Shown here piece after piece: positions 39,078 to 49,974 of a stretch of 64,000 nucleotides of DNA. The position numbers and the translations under genes are program-made. Numbering within the stretch: position 1 is the stretch's first letter; the number at the start of each line of letters is the position of its first letter. Source of the DNA: Homalodisca vitripennis (Eukaryota > Arthropoda > Insecta > Hemiptera > Cicadellidae). Where the stretch lies: positions 47,987,001 to 48,051,000 of the forward strand of contig NC_060214.1 of NCBI RefSeq assembly GCF_021130785.1. Direction: 5' to 3'. The notes under the pieces were generated by a model. The model was not told where the DNA came from. It did not search any database and saw nothing but the letters and a program-made list of their open reading frames with translations.

Positions 39078-39939
39078 ATCATATTTACTGAATACCTAAC
39101 GACAAAATAAAGTATTAGATCAAAAAGAAAATATCCTCTTTAAGTGGTTTAGTATAAATGTAGTTTCCTAGAAATTATGTGTGAGAATCTTATGTTTATA
39201 TTATTTTACTAAAATATTTAATTTTGAACCTTTTCACAGGGATTTTCTTCTAAAGTATGCACTTGAAAATCTTATTGATTAATCGTTACAGTAAAACTAC
39301 AATAGTCTTGTACAAAATTGTGGTCTGGTTGTTCTTCATTAAGTCGTTATTCAATCCCATCAACTAACACTCAACCCTTCTGCTTTGAAGTAGTTCCCCA
39401 CAAACTCTTGATTGAAGGATTGCTATTGTATATATCGCCTGCCTCAACGAGAGAATACCAAACCTTGCTTTAGTCCTATTGAAGTTAGATAGTAAACACA
39501 AAAGTATGCCTTAGCTAGTGGATTTACAGGATCATTTTGGAGCTAATTTTGAATGATCAGTGTTTTTTATCCCTAAAAAGTTTAGCTGCAATTATTGAGT
39601 TATTATGATATCAGTTTTTTAAGGCAATTTTAATAGATAATTTAGGTTTATAAAAAATAAAACCTAAAAAAAACTGGAAATTAAAAATCAAAACAATAAA
39701 TCTATGAGACACGATAAGAAACACAAAATAGATCACAACCTAATATATGCAAACAGTATGAATCATAACAATCACTTTAAACCTTTTTAGCTATGTGTAT
39801 ATCTACGTTATGTTACTAGCTCTCATTATAAAATGCCGTAAGGTCATATTTTAGGTTTGCTTACAAATTTATTTATTCCGAGATTTTTCTTATTTCCATA
39901 TTGCTTACTCATACAAATAGAGTAAAAAATGTGCGCTAA
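36181..39939. other. AT-rich spacer without supported genes
   Basis: Two GC-richer patches (about 36,880-37,030 and 38,210-38,290) stand out, but no coding frame or RNA-gene signature was recognised. The long (TA)n run at 39.0 kb lies here. Confidence 0.5.
39011..39075. repeat. (TA)n microsatellite
   Basis: About 60 bases of alternating TA, the longest such run in the window. Confidence 0.97.
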
Positions 39940-40125
39940 CGGCTCAGTCTAATCCCCTGGGGTGCCATAAAAAATATACATCGAGTTCATGTTTCTATAC
40001 AGTAATGAAGCTTCATATAAAATTTTAAAGTATATTAAGTCAGATAGTTTTTGAGATATCGTGTGGATAGACAGATACACATTTTTCAGCTCCTCAAGTG
40101 ATAGGATTAACTAATGCTCAGCCAG
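39940..40125 (-). repeat. Dispersed family 1 unit, reverse orientation
   Basis: Runs from GGCTCAGTCTAATCCCCTGG to GCTCAGCCAGTG. The interior holds ATGAAGCTTCATATAAAATTT and TTTTTGAGATATCGTGTGG. It lies directly upstream of the SINE at 40,161. Confidence 0.7.
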
Positions 40126-40160
40126 TGAGCTAATTTTAAGAAGTTTATTTTAATTTAGAA

Positions 40161-40400
40161 CGGAGTGCCGATGGCCGAGTGGTCTACGACGTTGGAACTT
40201 TGGGTCTGAGTTAGAGATACCGCAGGTTCGAATCCTGTCTGTGACCCTTGCACTTTTTATCAGTACTATTGCCCTTGTACTGTATCGATTCTAGCCCTTA
40301 TTCTGCTTGATAAGATCCTCGCACAGGCCAGTGGCTCATGAAGACGGACAGAATAAGGCTTTAAAAGGAGATCGGCTTCTCCTAAAAAACATGAAAAAAG
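40161..40400 (+). repeat. tRNA-derived SINE (Ser/Leu-like head)
   Basis: The head resembles a class II tRNA (Ser or Leu). Box A is TGGCCGAGTGG at 40,172-40,182 and box B is GGTTCGAATCC at 40,225-40,235, both perfect or nearly so. A long variable arm sits between them, and GTCTGTGACC follows box B. A non-tRNA body of about 160 bp ends near an AAAAAAC tail. The second copy at 28,734 shares head and body, which shows a SINE rather than a tRNA gene. The minus-strand frame 40,266-40,454 is a shadow. Confidence 0.8.
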
Positions 40401-41742
40401 GTGAATAAAATGTTTTCGATGGTGGATAAGAGTCAAAAGTTTTAGTCGTAACACTTCTAGATAAGTCCCCCGGCCTATCTAAGCCTTTATATTACCTCGC
40501 CCTGAAGATTCCCGTCATCCTGTCTGAGAATCAGCAGAATGAATAAACCTCGGAATGTTTTAAACAGAGAGAGTTATATCGACTGTCCTAGGACTGAAAA
40601 TGCTTGTTTATATTATTACAAAGCAAATTTAAATAATTTTTAGATTGTTATTGATTTTACTGAATTATTTCATTTATTTATTTCAACGAAAACCATTTCA
40701 CAGAGTGAAAACCAATAATGACACCATTACCTAATACTATTGCATATTTCAGACAAGCAAAAGTCTTAAAATGTTATCACTCTACAATAGTGTTATCAAG
40801 GGGACAATTATACATGCAAGAATATGGTGTATTACAAACAAAAAAGTGGTGCAGCACAAAAATATAACAATTATTATAAGAAAACCATTTAAAGCATTGG
40901 TAAAATATGCAATCAAGTATAGAAAATAGGGAAGAGAAACATATACTTTACGGGCAACTAAGATGATAAAATGAAAGTTTAAATAATAAAAAGTGAATAA
41001 TATTAGCCTTTTAAATTAATTTAATTATATTTAATGTAATTAAAGGAAACATAATATTTTAAATTAATACTACTTTGATTTAATTTTTCTAGATTATTTA
41101 AATTTGTAAACTTAAGTTGTTTTTTAATATTGGCTCAACAGTTTATATTAGGCGTAGTATGTTGGAGTTGTTATTTAACAAAGAAAGACTTATATACCTT
41201 TCAAAAGGTAGGTTTTTGACAGGGAGTAGTGTGTTATTTTATCAATGGGTATTTTGAAGCAATTTTAACACGGGTTAATATTGGACTTTATATTAAAACA
41301 ACGCAGCTTATGTATAATATGTTTATCTATTTTGGAGGCTTTTCCTTTATTTGTACATGTACCTCCTAGAATTGTATTAGGAATGTTGTATTCCTGGATT
41401 GAAACGAGCCGGAAAAATGTTGTTACAAAAGGACTATAAAAAGGATGATACTATAGTTCAGTATGTACTTGACCATGCTGTAAGCGATACGGTCCCGATT
41501 TAGTCCAGGTTACTTCTGGCTGGTTTATATCTTCAAGTAGAACTTTTATTCGGTACAGTACAAACTGGTTTCACTTTAAATATGGGGATTAGATATAAAT
41601 ATACGCAATAGATATACAGGTCTGCCAATCACGAATCGTAAATGTACAGATATTGGAGTAGTTTACTGCGAAGATGGAGTTGGAGTGGAATGGAATTCTC
41701 TTGGTATGGGGAGTATATCCAAAAAATAAACAAAAAGTAAAA

Positions 41743-41993
41743 AAAGTAAAGAATGTCTTATTTTACCAGGTGAATTTAGGGCTAAGAAGCCCCTCTCTAA
41801 CACTTAACCTGGGGGACCAACGGCTTAAAGGTGACTTCCGAACCACCACCAATGGCCGGGCAGGCGGGCTGCTTGCAAGGGACAGGATCGCTCAGCGTCA
41901 CCCATTCCAAGCAGCAGCCACGCTCGACGTTTGCTTGATCTGGTTATCTTGCGATAAACCGCCGTACCCGCTACACTACGCCATTGGGTCCAA
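41743..41993 (-). repeat. 5S-rRNA-derived SINE (SINE3-like)
   Basis: Read on the minus strand, 41,891-41,962 resembles the 5S rRNA internal promoter: CGGTTTATCGCAAGATAACC, then AAGCAAACGTCGAGC (5S has AAGCAACATCGGGC), then CTTGGAATGGGTGACG (5S box C is CTTGGATGGGTGACCG). Upstream is a second A-box-like stretch, TGGCGTAGTGTAGCGGG (41,968-41,984). Downstream on the same strand is an unrelated GC-rich body ending near GTAAAATAAGACATTC. This is the layout of 5S-derived SINEs. The overlapping frames (41,674-42,081 on + and 41,825-42,046 on -) are shadows. Confidence 0.7.
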
Positions 41994-41999
41994 AAAAAC

Positions 42000-42235
42000 A
42001 ACAACACAAGAAGGAAGAGGAGTAAACAAGAGTAATATTCTTCCATTGAGTCTTATGCTCATTTTCACTGAAACAGGTTAGAATACAGCTAGCCTTCCCT
42101 TCTTCCAAGGTGATATGTCTAGGATAGTGTCTGATATCCCTCCTCATGAAACTTCGACAAGAGGCGGCTCCTACTACAACCTCAACCTTTTTGATTGTCC
42201 TATTACTCGGGAGGCAACGCAAAGAGCTGTTAAGT
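42000..42235 (-). other. Unassigned GC-richer stretch next to the 5S-like SINE
   Basis: A minus-strand frame of 83 codons (41,971-42,222) runs through this stretch, which has more balanced base use than its surroundings and could be the remnant of an exon or of a mobile element. No known domain, splice site or terminal repeat was recognised. It partly overlaps the SINE, so at least the last codons are repeat-derived. Confidence 0.25.
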
Positions 42236-42369
42236 AATAATATGTGGGTTGTATCTTCTTGTCCTAACAGAATAAAAAATATGCACCGTCATACACATGG
42301 AGTAATCGATGGCTTGTAAATAAATTCTTTAATTTTTGGTTACGTACGTCCAATTTGTCATGAAATTCA

Positions 42370-42545
42370 TTTGAAGGGACTAGAGGATTCCTAGGCTCAT
42401 TTATCTCTCAAATCGAGGCACTTACTGATATTGGACCTCGTTTGTACACCAAATTAAGTAACAGTTTATGTTGAGTAACGGATTGGACATTCTTGACGCG
42501 TCAATATCGAGTGTTCCGATCACAGTTATCAGATCGGGAAAATTA
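42370..42545 (-). repeat. Dispersed family 2 copy c, reverse orientation
   Basis: The reverse complement contains CGATATTGACGCGTCAAGAA, then TTGGTGTACAAACGAGGTCC and GAGATAAATGAGCC, in the same order as copies a and b at 18.7 and 21.6 kb. Confidence 0.65.
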
Positions 42546-42825
42546 TTGTTATGACACAACTGATTGCTTTATTATAAAACTTTGAAATAATTTGTGTAGT
42601 TACTTATACGAACAACTCTCTATAAATCGATTATGATTTACACTATTATCTAACTACTATACAAATAGCTTGGTCAATAATTTACGTTTAGCACAATTAA
42701 ATTTTAATTAATACCTTTTTAAGAAAATTAATTTTTCTTTCTGAGTAAGTACTCAGATATGTAACACAGTTTTACTTTAAGGGCTTACACGAAATTAAGG
42801 CCAGAAAAAGTTATGGTGGCCTGTA

Positions 42826-43660
42826 AAGTCGGTTTTACGGGCGAAGATTTTACGTGACAACGTCTTTTTTCTCGGTAGAATATTTATTGATATGAATATT
42901 AATTAAATTGCACAATAGGAACAAGGAATTGAATGAAAATAAGAATTGCATTGCACAAATTTTAACTATAGAAATATATTTTGTTTACTAAAACATTGTA
43001 CATAATTTGAAATTAATTAAAATTTGTTATTGTAAATGGTAAAGTTGAATAAAACCATTTACTAAATTTGGAATTTGAAATTCTTGCTAAACACAGTTAA
43101 ATTCTAACTCCGCGCGTGGTGATTGGTCGGTTTAGTTCGTTTGTTTGGTCGCACTGTTATGACAGGTTAGAGGTTATAATTTGTTATTTTAAATGTTTGA
43201 CTAGCAATACGCGCTGTTTCTTCTCAATCGACTGAATTACGATTGATTGCAGAGTGATTTAAACTAATAATTTACTTAACACTCTCAACATTTGTCAATA
43301 GTATGACATAACCTATAAAACTCAGTTTCTCAACTTTTGTGTCAATCTAACAATTAATCAATCAATCATAGTTTACGATAATGAAATATCAGTGTACAAT
43401 TATTTACCCTTATATTGTTGTAGTTGTTGTAAATGACGAATCTAAAGCACTCCACATTTTCACGAATAAACATAGTTATCTGCTTTATCCCGTGCGGCCG
43501 GACCCACAGTTATTCTGCTTTAATCCCGTGCGGATCCCGTGCGGCGGACCCACTGGACGGGCATCGTAAACGTTACCGGCGCGTTACACTTTTTCATGAG
43601 TGACTCCGAGCCGCAACCTAATTTAAGACGTTGTCACGTCAAAAACGTCTTCAACCCGGT
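42826..43660. mobile_element. Non-autonomous element with inverted ends (about 830 bp)
   Basis: The left end (CGGGCGAAGATTTTACGTGA then CAACGTCTTTT, from about 42,838) and the reverse complement of the right end (CGGGTTGAAGACGTTTTTGA then CGTGACAACGTCTTAAA) form terminal inverted repeats of about 35-40 bp. The interior is AT-rich on the left and has a GC-rich island (43,487-43,600) on the right. There is no transposase frame. It fits a MITE-like DNA transposon; the superfamily was not determined. Confidence 0.55.
43487..43553 (+). repeat. Short GC-rich direct repeats
   Basis: ATCCCGTGCGG occurs three times in about 65 bp, two of them leading into a GGACCCAC word. It lies near the right end of the inverted-repeat element and is unusually GC-rich for this window. 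Confidence 0.7.
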
Positions 43661-45189
43661 ATGTTGCCTTATGGAACAGGATTAGCAAGGCTTAAGTTGT
43701 TTCAGTAAACATTGCTTTCTGGTTAGGAACATCAGTCCTACCTCTGGGGGTTTGGATTTTGCAAAGTTAACTATTATTTTAGTTTCTCTGCATTGTTACT
43801 GAAATAATATTAGCATTAACGTGTTTCTCGAATTCTATCTCCAACAGATTACTGAGGAATATAATGCCTGAGGCTTCTTGTCGTTTTTCCGTAACGTAAT
43901 TGTGAGATTTCTCTTTTCCATTATTTGAAATAACTGTATGTGTTTTTGCTAGATGAGCTTAATAAATTTAATGTAAAGTCAGGTATATTTAGTATAGAGT
44001 AAATGTCAGAAAGATTTAATGTACTTTAGATAGTTTAAACATTTTGTCACAAACACTATTGGAATTATAATACATATTTTTGCTACCCATACATCAAATC
44101 ATTATAAAGAATATTATATATACATAATGATTTTAACATAATGCTTACAATTTATCGATTGAGTATTTATAAGTCCCATCCATACAAATAAAACCAAATT
44201 GTAATCTGGAGTTAATTAAACCAAAAAAGGCAAATGCAAAAAGCAATTAGTAAAAAATGTTTCCTTTAAACGTAAAGGGTCCTCATTGATGATATTAATG
44301 TTATATAAAAAATTATTGATATGTTTTTAAAAGTAAATAGTTCATCAAGCACAATCCTAAAATATTTTATTAGTGTACCCTTTTTAAAGATGGACAATCA
44401 AACACTATTAGAGTTTAAGCTGCAGAATAGTAAGTGGGAAATATCAGTATTTCGAAGGTAAGATAACAAAAGTTAATAGTTTTTTTTTTAATTTTTCTTC
44501 ATTTCATTTACAAGGTAACCATTGTCTGAACAGTAAAAACATTTGATAACTAATTCATTAGGGTCTTTTTTATGCCATAAACAAAATAATTATATTTCCA
44601 TTGACATTAAGAACATCATTCACTTTCTAATTTAATCAATAAAAACTGCATCCGTTACTGACCTTTGGGTAATATCACATTTAGCTATATTTAAAGAAGT
44701 GTAAATACTTAATATATTTCCTGGCTGTTCTCTCTGCCTTCTAAGAAACATTGAACGGATGCAGAAATTCTTCTAAAGATAATAGCTTTCTAATTTAATC
44801 AAGAGATTTTCATAAATCAACAAAATCAAACGCTGTTAGCAAAACCAAGAATAGCTCTGTAGACTTTAAGTTCCCTGTAGGGTTTAGACTCTATTAATAT
44901 TCTCTGTACCAATTAATAGAGCATCTACAGTTGATTTACCTCTCACAAGCAAAGGTTATTAAATACTAATAAAATTACTTAAAACAAATACGTCTGCGAG
45001 ATTTTATCCGTTACTTTCTAAAACTATTTTTTTATGGATCGAAAGTAAACTAATATTCGATTGACCTTCTGGTTTGTAAGATGTTTTGCTTTTAAGAATT
45101 TTCAAAACGTACATCTTGACTAAAGCTCCTAATGGTAATATAAAATAATAATCATTGGCTATATAATTAACTATGAAATTTAATATCTA
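43661..45189. other. AT-rich spacer without supported genes
   Basis: No frame, tRNA box or terminal repeat was recognised. Confidence 0.5.
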
Positions 45190-45395
45190 CTGCCTTATTG
45201 GCTGAGTGATAGCAAAGTCTATAACTCGAGGGGATGCAAAAGGTTCATTTTCTGTCTATCTGACTGTCCCATCGTCTATCTATATGCATGTATGTCTGGC
45301 CTGTCTGTTCGCACAATATGAAACTTTTTATACAAGCAAAACAGAGTTCAAGGACTTTGCTTGTCACTCCATAGGAATTGGCTGAGTGTTAGCGA
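45190..45395 (+). repeat. Dispersed family 1 unit
   Basis: Bounded by TTGGCTGAGTG at about 45,199 and 45,383, with TCTGTCTATCTGACTGTCCC, CGCACAATATGAAAC and a CACTCCATAGGAATTGGC end. The spacing of 184 bp equals that of the 15.6-kb copy. Confidence 0.7.
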
Positions 45396-45690
45396 ATAAT
45401 TTAACAATTGGCTTATGGTTGCCGTAAATATGATGGGGAAAAAAGAAAAATGACATATTATATTTTTATTGAATAAATACAAAGAAAAAAAATAGATTGG
45501 ACAGTCAATGGTAAAATTCACAGCACAAGATTTCCTTTCGGTGCACTCTTTCTTTGTAGTACGCTCCCTGGCTCACCAGGAATTGTATTATTATAACACT
45601 GCAATGAAACTTTAGAAACAAAACAAAACAAAAACAAAAAAGAAGCATTTAAACATCATGTGATAATTTCTTAAGAAATATTTGAAAGGT

Positions 45691-46995
45691 TTAACACTTT
45701 GACTACCAGGCATTTAAAGTGTACTTTTACCTCCAGCCCAAGTGGTTTTCATCATTTTAGGCGTTCGCTGCCATATGTATTATATTTGATACACACAATA
45801 ACTTTTACTCAGCCCATGTGTATTTTATTTATACACACGAAATGGTCATGTTTCTGCTGCTGTGTATAGCTTTATCTGCACACCTATCATTACAACTAAT
45901 GGCTCTTTTTGTTGGTCTGGGCCCAGACTGCCCCTGGTTGCAGTGGTCCGAGGATTGGCCACCAGGGGCAGCACTAGTCATTCAATGTTTTGGTTTACAA
46001 ACAGAACAACAGAAAGAGGTTAGGTGAAGTGTGGTTTGTGTAACTTAGTGCTTATTTTATTTGTGTTCAAAATGGATTCGGATACAATTCGTGATGAAAT
46101 CTGCACAAGTGAAAACGAAATGCAATGGTTGTTCCGGTCAATACCTGTGTTTGGAATGTTTTTTCAAAACTCATAAAATCAGTGCCCAAATATACTCAGT
46201 AGGCCTTTACAAATGGTTTTTTTTCAAGATACATTTTGTGCTGTAATGTTTTTTAATGGCTCTTTTTGTTGGTCTGGGCCCAGACTGCCACTGGTTGCAG
46301 TGGTCCGGGGATTGGCCACCAGGGGCAGCACTAGTCATTCAATGTTTTGGTTTACAAACAGAACAACAGAAAGAGGTTAGGTGAAGTGTGGTTTGTGTAA
46401 ACTTAGTGCTTATTTTATTTGTGTTCAAAATGGATTCAGATACAATTCGTGATGAAATCTGCACAAGTGAAAACGAAATGCAATGGTTGTTCCGGTCAAT
46501 ACCTGTGTTTGGAATGTTTTTTCAAAACTCATAAATCAGTGCCCAAATATACTCAGTAGGCCTTTACAAATGGTTTTTTTCAAGATACATTTTGTGCTGT
46601 AATGTTTTTTACTACTCTTATAAAATTAAATTTGTGTTTACATTAGATTGTTTACTTAAAGGTATTTTCCTACATTGCACAAAGAAATTCAGGTTCTTGG
46701 GGTTTTTTGTCCCATCTTGCGTACATGATTTTATTACCCAGGCCCATGTGTATCATATTTTTTACACACTTCATAAACAGCTCCCTATGGGCATTAGGCT
46801 ATTTTTTCATGTATTCACATATTCCTGTACCCATTACCAGTACAATGAGACACTTGGACCATACTGGGTAGGTACTTAAATTTATAACATTTTTTAAAGT
46901 ATAATTTCACTGTGTATAAAACAAATACACATGGGCCGCCCATAAACTTAAGTGCCGTACATAAATAACACACATGGGAGTTTAAAGTGTTTTAA
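45691..46995. mobile_element. piggyBac-like non-autonomous element (TTAA ends)
   Basis: It begins TTAACACTTTGACTACC (45,691) and ends AGTTTAAAGTGTTTTAA (46,995), imperfect inverted ends within TTAA, the target site of the piggyBac superfamily. Five copies of a subterminal motif, CCCATGTGTAT...ATACACA, lie near the two ends: + at 45,771, 45,813 and 46,743, - at 46,911-46,934 and 46,957-46,978. Such clustered motifs would suit transposase binding sites. The centre holds a 357-bp tandem duplication with a short ATG frame. No transposase domain is present. Confidence 0.55.
45899..46610 (+). repeat. 357-bp tandem duplication inside the piggyBac-like element
   Basis: Unit 1 (about 45,899-46,255) and unit 2 (about 46,256-46,610) are almost identical; GGCTCTTTTTGTTGG starts at 45,901 and 46,258. 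Both units carry GGGCCCAGACTGCC and a short frame beginning MDSDTIRDEICTSENE (ATG at about 46,072 in unit 1) that stops after about 34 codons. The frame may be the remnant of a transposase start, but this is unproven. The near-identity implies a recent duplication or an assembly slip. Confidence 0.9.
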
Positions 46996-49974
46996 ATATT
47001 TTACGAAATTTAATTTTCGCATCGGTTAAGAGTGAGTTCTATAAAATTGTTTAAGTACACTGGAATTTGGATGAAAATTATTTCAGCCTATTTCTCAATA
47101 GACTGACACATTCCTTTTTTTGTTTGACGGGGGAAATATAAATCTCCAATTCTTTTCGGTTTTTTCGTCTGTACATTTCCCCGCAGTATATTTCCATGAC
47201 GAAATATAATATGGGTTTTAAATTTTCCAAGCAACCTCAGCAAAGCCTATTACGTGTGCTAAAATATTAATCAAGTGAGGGATAATGATTCTTCTGGAAT
47301 GTCGGTACTCTGTCACAGCTGGTACATCCTTATCGTGTATCTCCAATCCCAGGGGGTTATCCAAAATCCGTAATGATGTCGACAATATATTTCAGGTTGG
47401 TGAGAGAAACAATACTAATTTCGTTGCTAATTATTAATATGACTTAAGATTTATAATACTGAGTACTTACATATGACTTTTTAGAACTGGAAATATTATC
47501 GACATCAACAGATAATGGACTATGTCGAAACTACGATAACATTATTATATTTCATAAGCCGATAAATATATATATTAAAAGGAAAACCTGCATTACTACA
47601 GTCCAAGCTAAGTTTTAATAACAGTTATATTAAACTTAGTAACTAGTAGATATATATAACTAGTTTGTTAACAAATATATGATCAACTATTACATTTTTT
47701 ACTCTTATTTTGATTTAAGATATTTGAGTGTAATTTTAGAGCAGAAATTTTACTGAAGACTGATAAGATTTCTTCCACACACAGGCTGATGCAAATATAC
47801 CGATACTTTTCCAGGAAGATTTACTTTATTATTTTGTGAGTATTTGTTTAAAATAAACTAAATTATTAAATTATATGAAATTTTCAAATAACTACCAAAA
47901 CTATTATGTAAGTAAACAGAATGAAAAGAGGCCAAATGGTTTTTAATGTATGTTAAAATATGGTGGGACTGATAGAATGGTTGGCATTGGATAGAATTGA
48001 CGGAAGAAGAGGAAAGAAGTTCAGAAGAAGCAATGGGAAGAGAAATGAGTCGTGAAATAATAGATGTAAGCCATTTGAAGAAAAGTTTCATTGGAAATAT
48101 AAAAATTTGGTGACAAAAAAGTTTGATAAAACGCGTAAATACAATATAATTCACAGGAAAATAACTTATTGAGTAATATAAAGGTTTGTTGATAACAATC
48201 TGCAGCATTTTAAAAACATCTTTATTTAATATTCCTCATTTAGAGTTTAATATAACCTAAGTTTATAAAATATTCGTATCAGTACTAGAAATACTTTCAG
48301 ATGAAAAATTAAGATTTTTTTGTACTAAAAAAAGCATCACTTCCATATTAATTCTCTGTGAAGTAGCCTCACAAAGTATAATTTAATGGTAGCGTGCACT
48401 AAGTTATCTTTGGATGAGCGTCAACGAAACCTATCACTGGGAGGCTGAAAATATTTTCATTTCTGTATATTTATTGGTCCTGCCTGTCCTCACAATACTC
48501 AACAGACCAAAATTACATATAGTCTTGACGTTTTGAATGAATCTTCATATCTATATACGATCATTGAATTCGATTAAGTGCTTATTAATTCATATGATTT
48601 GGAAGAGCATTAAAAACAGTAGATTGACCTTATGGGTATTTAAAATGAAAACGAGAAAACCTATAAGTAAATAAATTTTCAAGCAAATTGAGTTGCTTGC
48701 AATGACATGACTTGACATCTGAACGAGTAATATAATAACACATTTAGCCTACACTGAGCATAGATTAAATATTTAGCATGCATTCTATGCGAAGCCTGTT
48801 ACGTGTCACGTGGTATGGCGTATTCTTACCCCATTTTCTATAACCCCAATGTTATCTGATTCTTGTTAAACTAAAAGATCCATTAAAACCAAACAGTAAA
48901 TATCTCATGAAATTCAAAATTATTATTTTTCAGCACAATATGAATTTTAGTCTAAATTAAAAAGCATATTTGTACGTTTAAAATTGAAACTATAGTATGA
49001 TTATCCAAAAGAGTTAAGTAGCAGCGTGTGTGAATAAATCAGAAACTGTAAAGTATATTAAACATAAAAACTTCAAAAAATTTACAGCATACTGAATGTA
49101 AAAATGTGTATGCGTGGAAGTTTCCAAGCATTTGCTTTTGTTTGAAAATAAAATTTAAACTGGTAATTTTAATTTTTTTTTCAAGTAAATGAATTATTTT
49201 AACGGTTTTATCATACAAATGAGTCTTTTGCCTTACTTAATTCTTATCCCTTTGAGTAACAGGCAATGATAACTGATGGATGTTATCCATCTTGAATGAT
49301 GGTGTAAAACCATAAACTGTAGTCCAGATCATTCAAAATTGTATGATATTGAGTTTAAAGCATTTTTATTTAGAAATAATAATAAAATATTTATTTTGGA
49401 ACCTTATAAATATCGATAATGGTTTTTAGAAAATTGTTTGTGTTTCTTCTCAAGTGGCTACCGAATCAAATTATTGTCAAAGTCATGAAAGGCAGTTAAC
49501 TCTGTAAACGAAGCCTAAAGCCCGGTAACAAGCTTCTGAGTGAAGGATGATCACAGAGCTTCCAGATTACAGCCATTATTGGCACAATTAGAGAAGTCTA
49601 GCGATTCTCCACCGCATTATTAGAGACTAGCTGTTACTTTATTTATATCTGACTTCTATACCTGATATTAACTCCTTTTGAATTCAACTGTAGTTGGCTC
49701 AACAGATCTCCAGACTTCTTAATTTTAACTAATCTTTATCTTCAGTTAAGCTCCATGCAAGAGTGAGCGGACTCAGTAGTCAGTAACCTTTTTATATACT
49801 CTTGTTTTAAGACTGTTTTTGGACGAGTTTGTTATATTGTTTAGGCATATTAATGATTCGATTCAAACTTCTTTCTTCCAATACACAATATTGTCTACTA
49901 AATCCGACAATGGGTTTTAGATTTTAATACATCGAACCCCAGAAGTGGAATAATAAACTTTCTTTTACAAAAAT
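46996..49974. other. AT-rich spacer up to duplication copy 2
   Basis: Apart from the partial family 1 unit at 48.4 kb nothing is supported. The 116-codon minus-strand frame at 47,858-48,208 is Ile/Phe/Ser-rich and lacks a known domain, so it is not called. The last few hundred bases may already belong to the duplication, whose left part in copy 1 is off the window. Confidence 0.45.
48405..48570 (+). repeat. Dispersed family 1, partial unit
   Basis: GATGAGCGTCAACG, TTTTCATTTCTGTATA, CCTGTCCTCACAATACTC and TTTTGAATGAATCTTCATAT follow the order of the family consensus. The right boundary has been lost. Confidence 0.5.

Noticed and set aside
40161..40245. Functional tRNA-Ser or tRNA-Leu gene
   Set aside because: The head has good A and B boxes, but the anticodon stem and acceptor pairing are not convincing, and the shared body with 28.7 kb shows a SINE.
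41891..41962. True 5S rRNA gene
   Set aside because: Only the promoter portion resembles 5S; the ends of the 5S molecule are missing and a foreign body follows.
41674..42222. Three overlapping open frames of 73-135 codons on both strands
   Set aside because: They run through the 5S-derived SINE. The longer frames reflect its higher GC content, not coding.
45818..46879. Open frames of 61-95 codons across the tandem repeat
   Set aside because: They lie in the non-coding part of the piggyBac-like element and are not consistent between the two repeat units.
47858..48208. 116-codon minus-strand frame
   Set aside because: Composition is that expected of translated AT-rich spacer (Ile, Phe, Ser, Tyr); no domain is seen.
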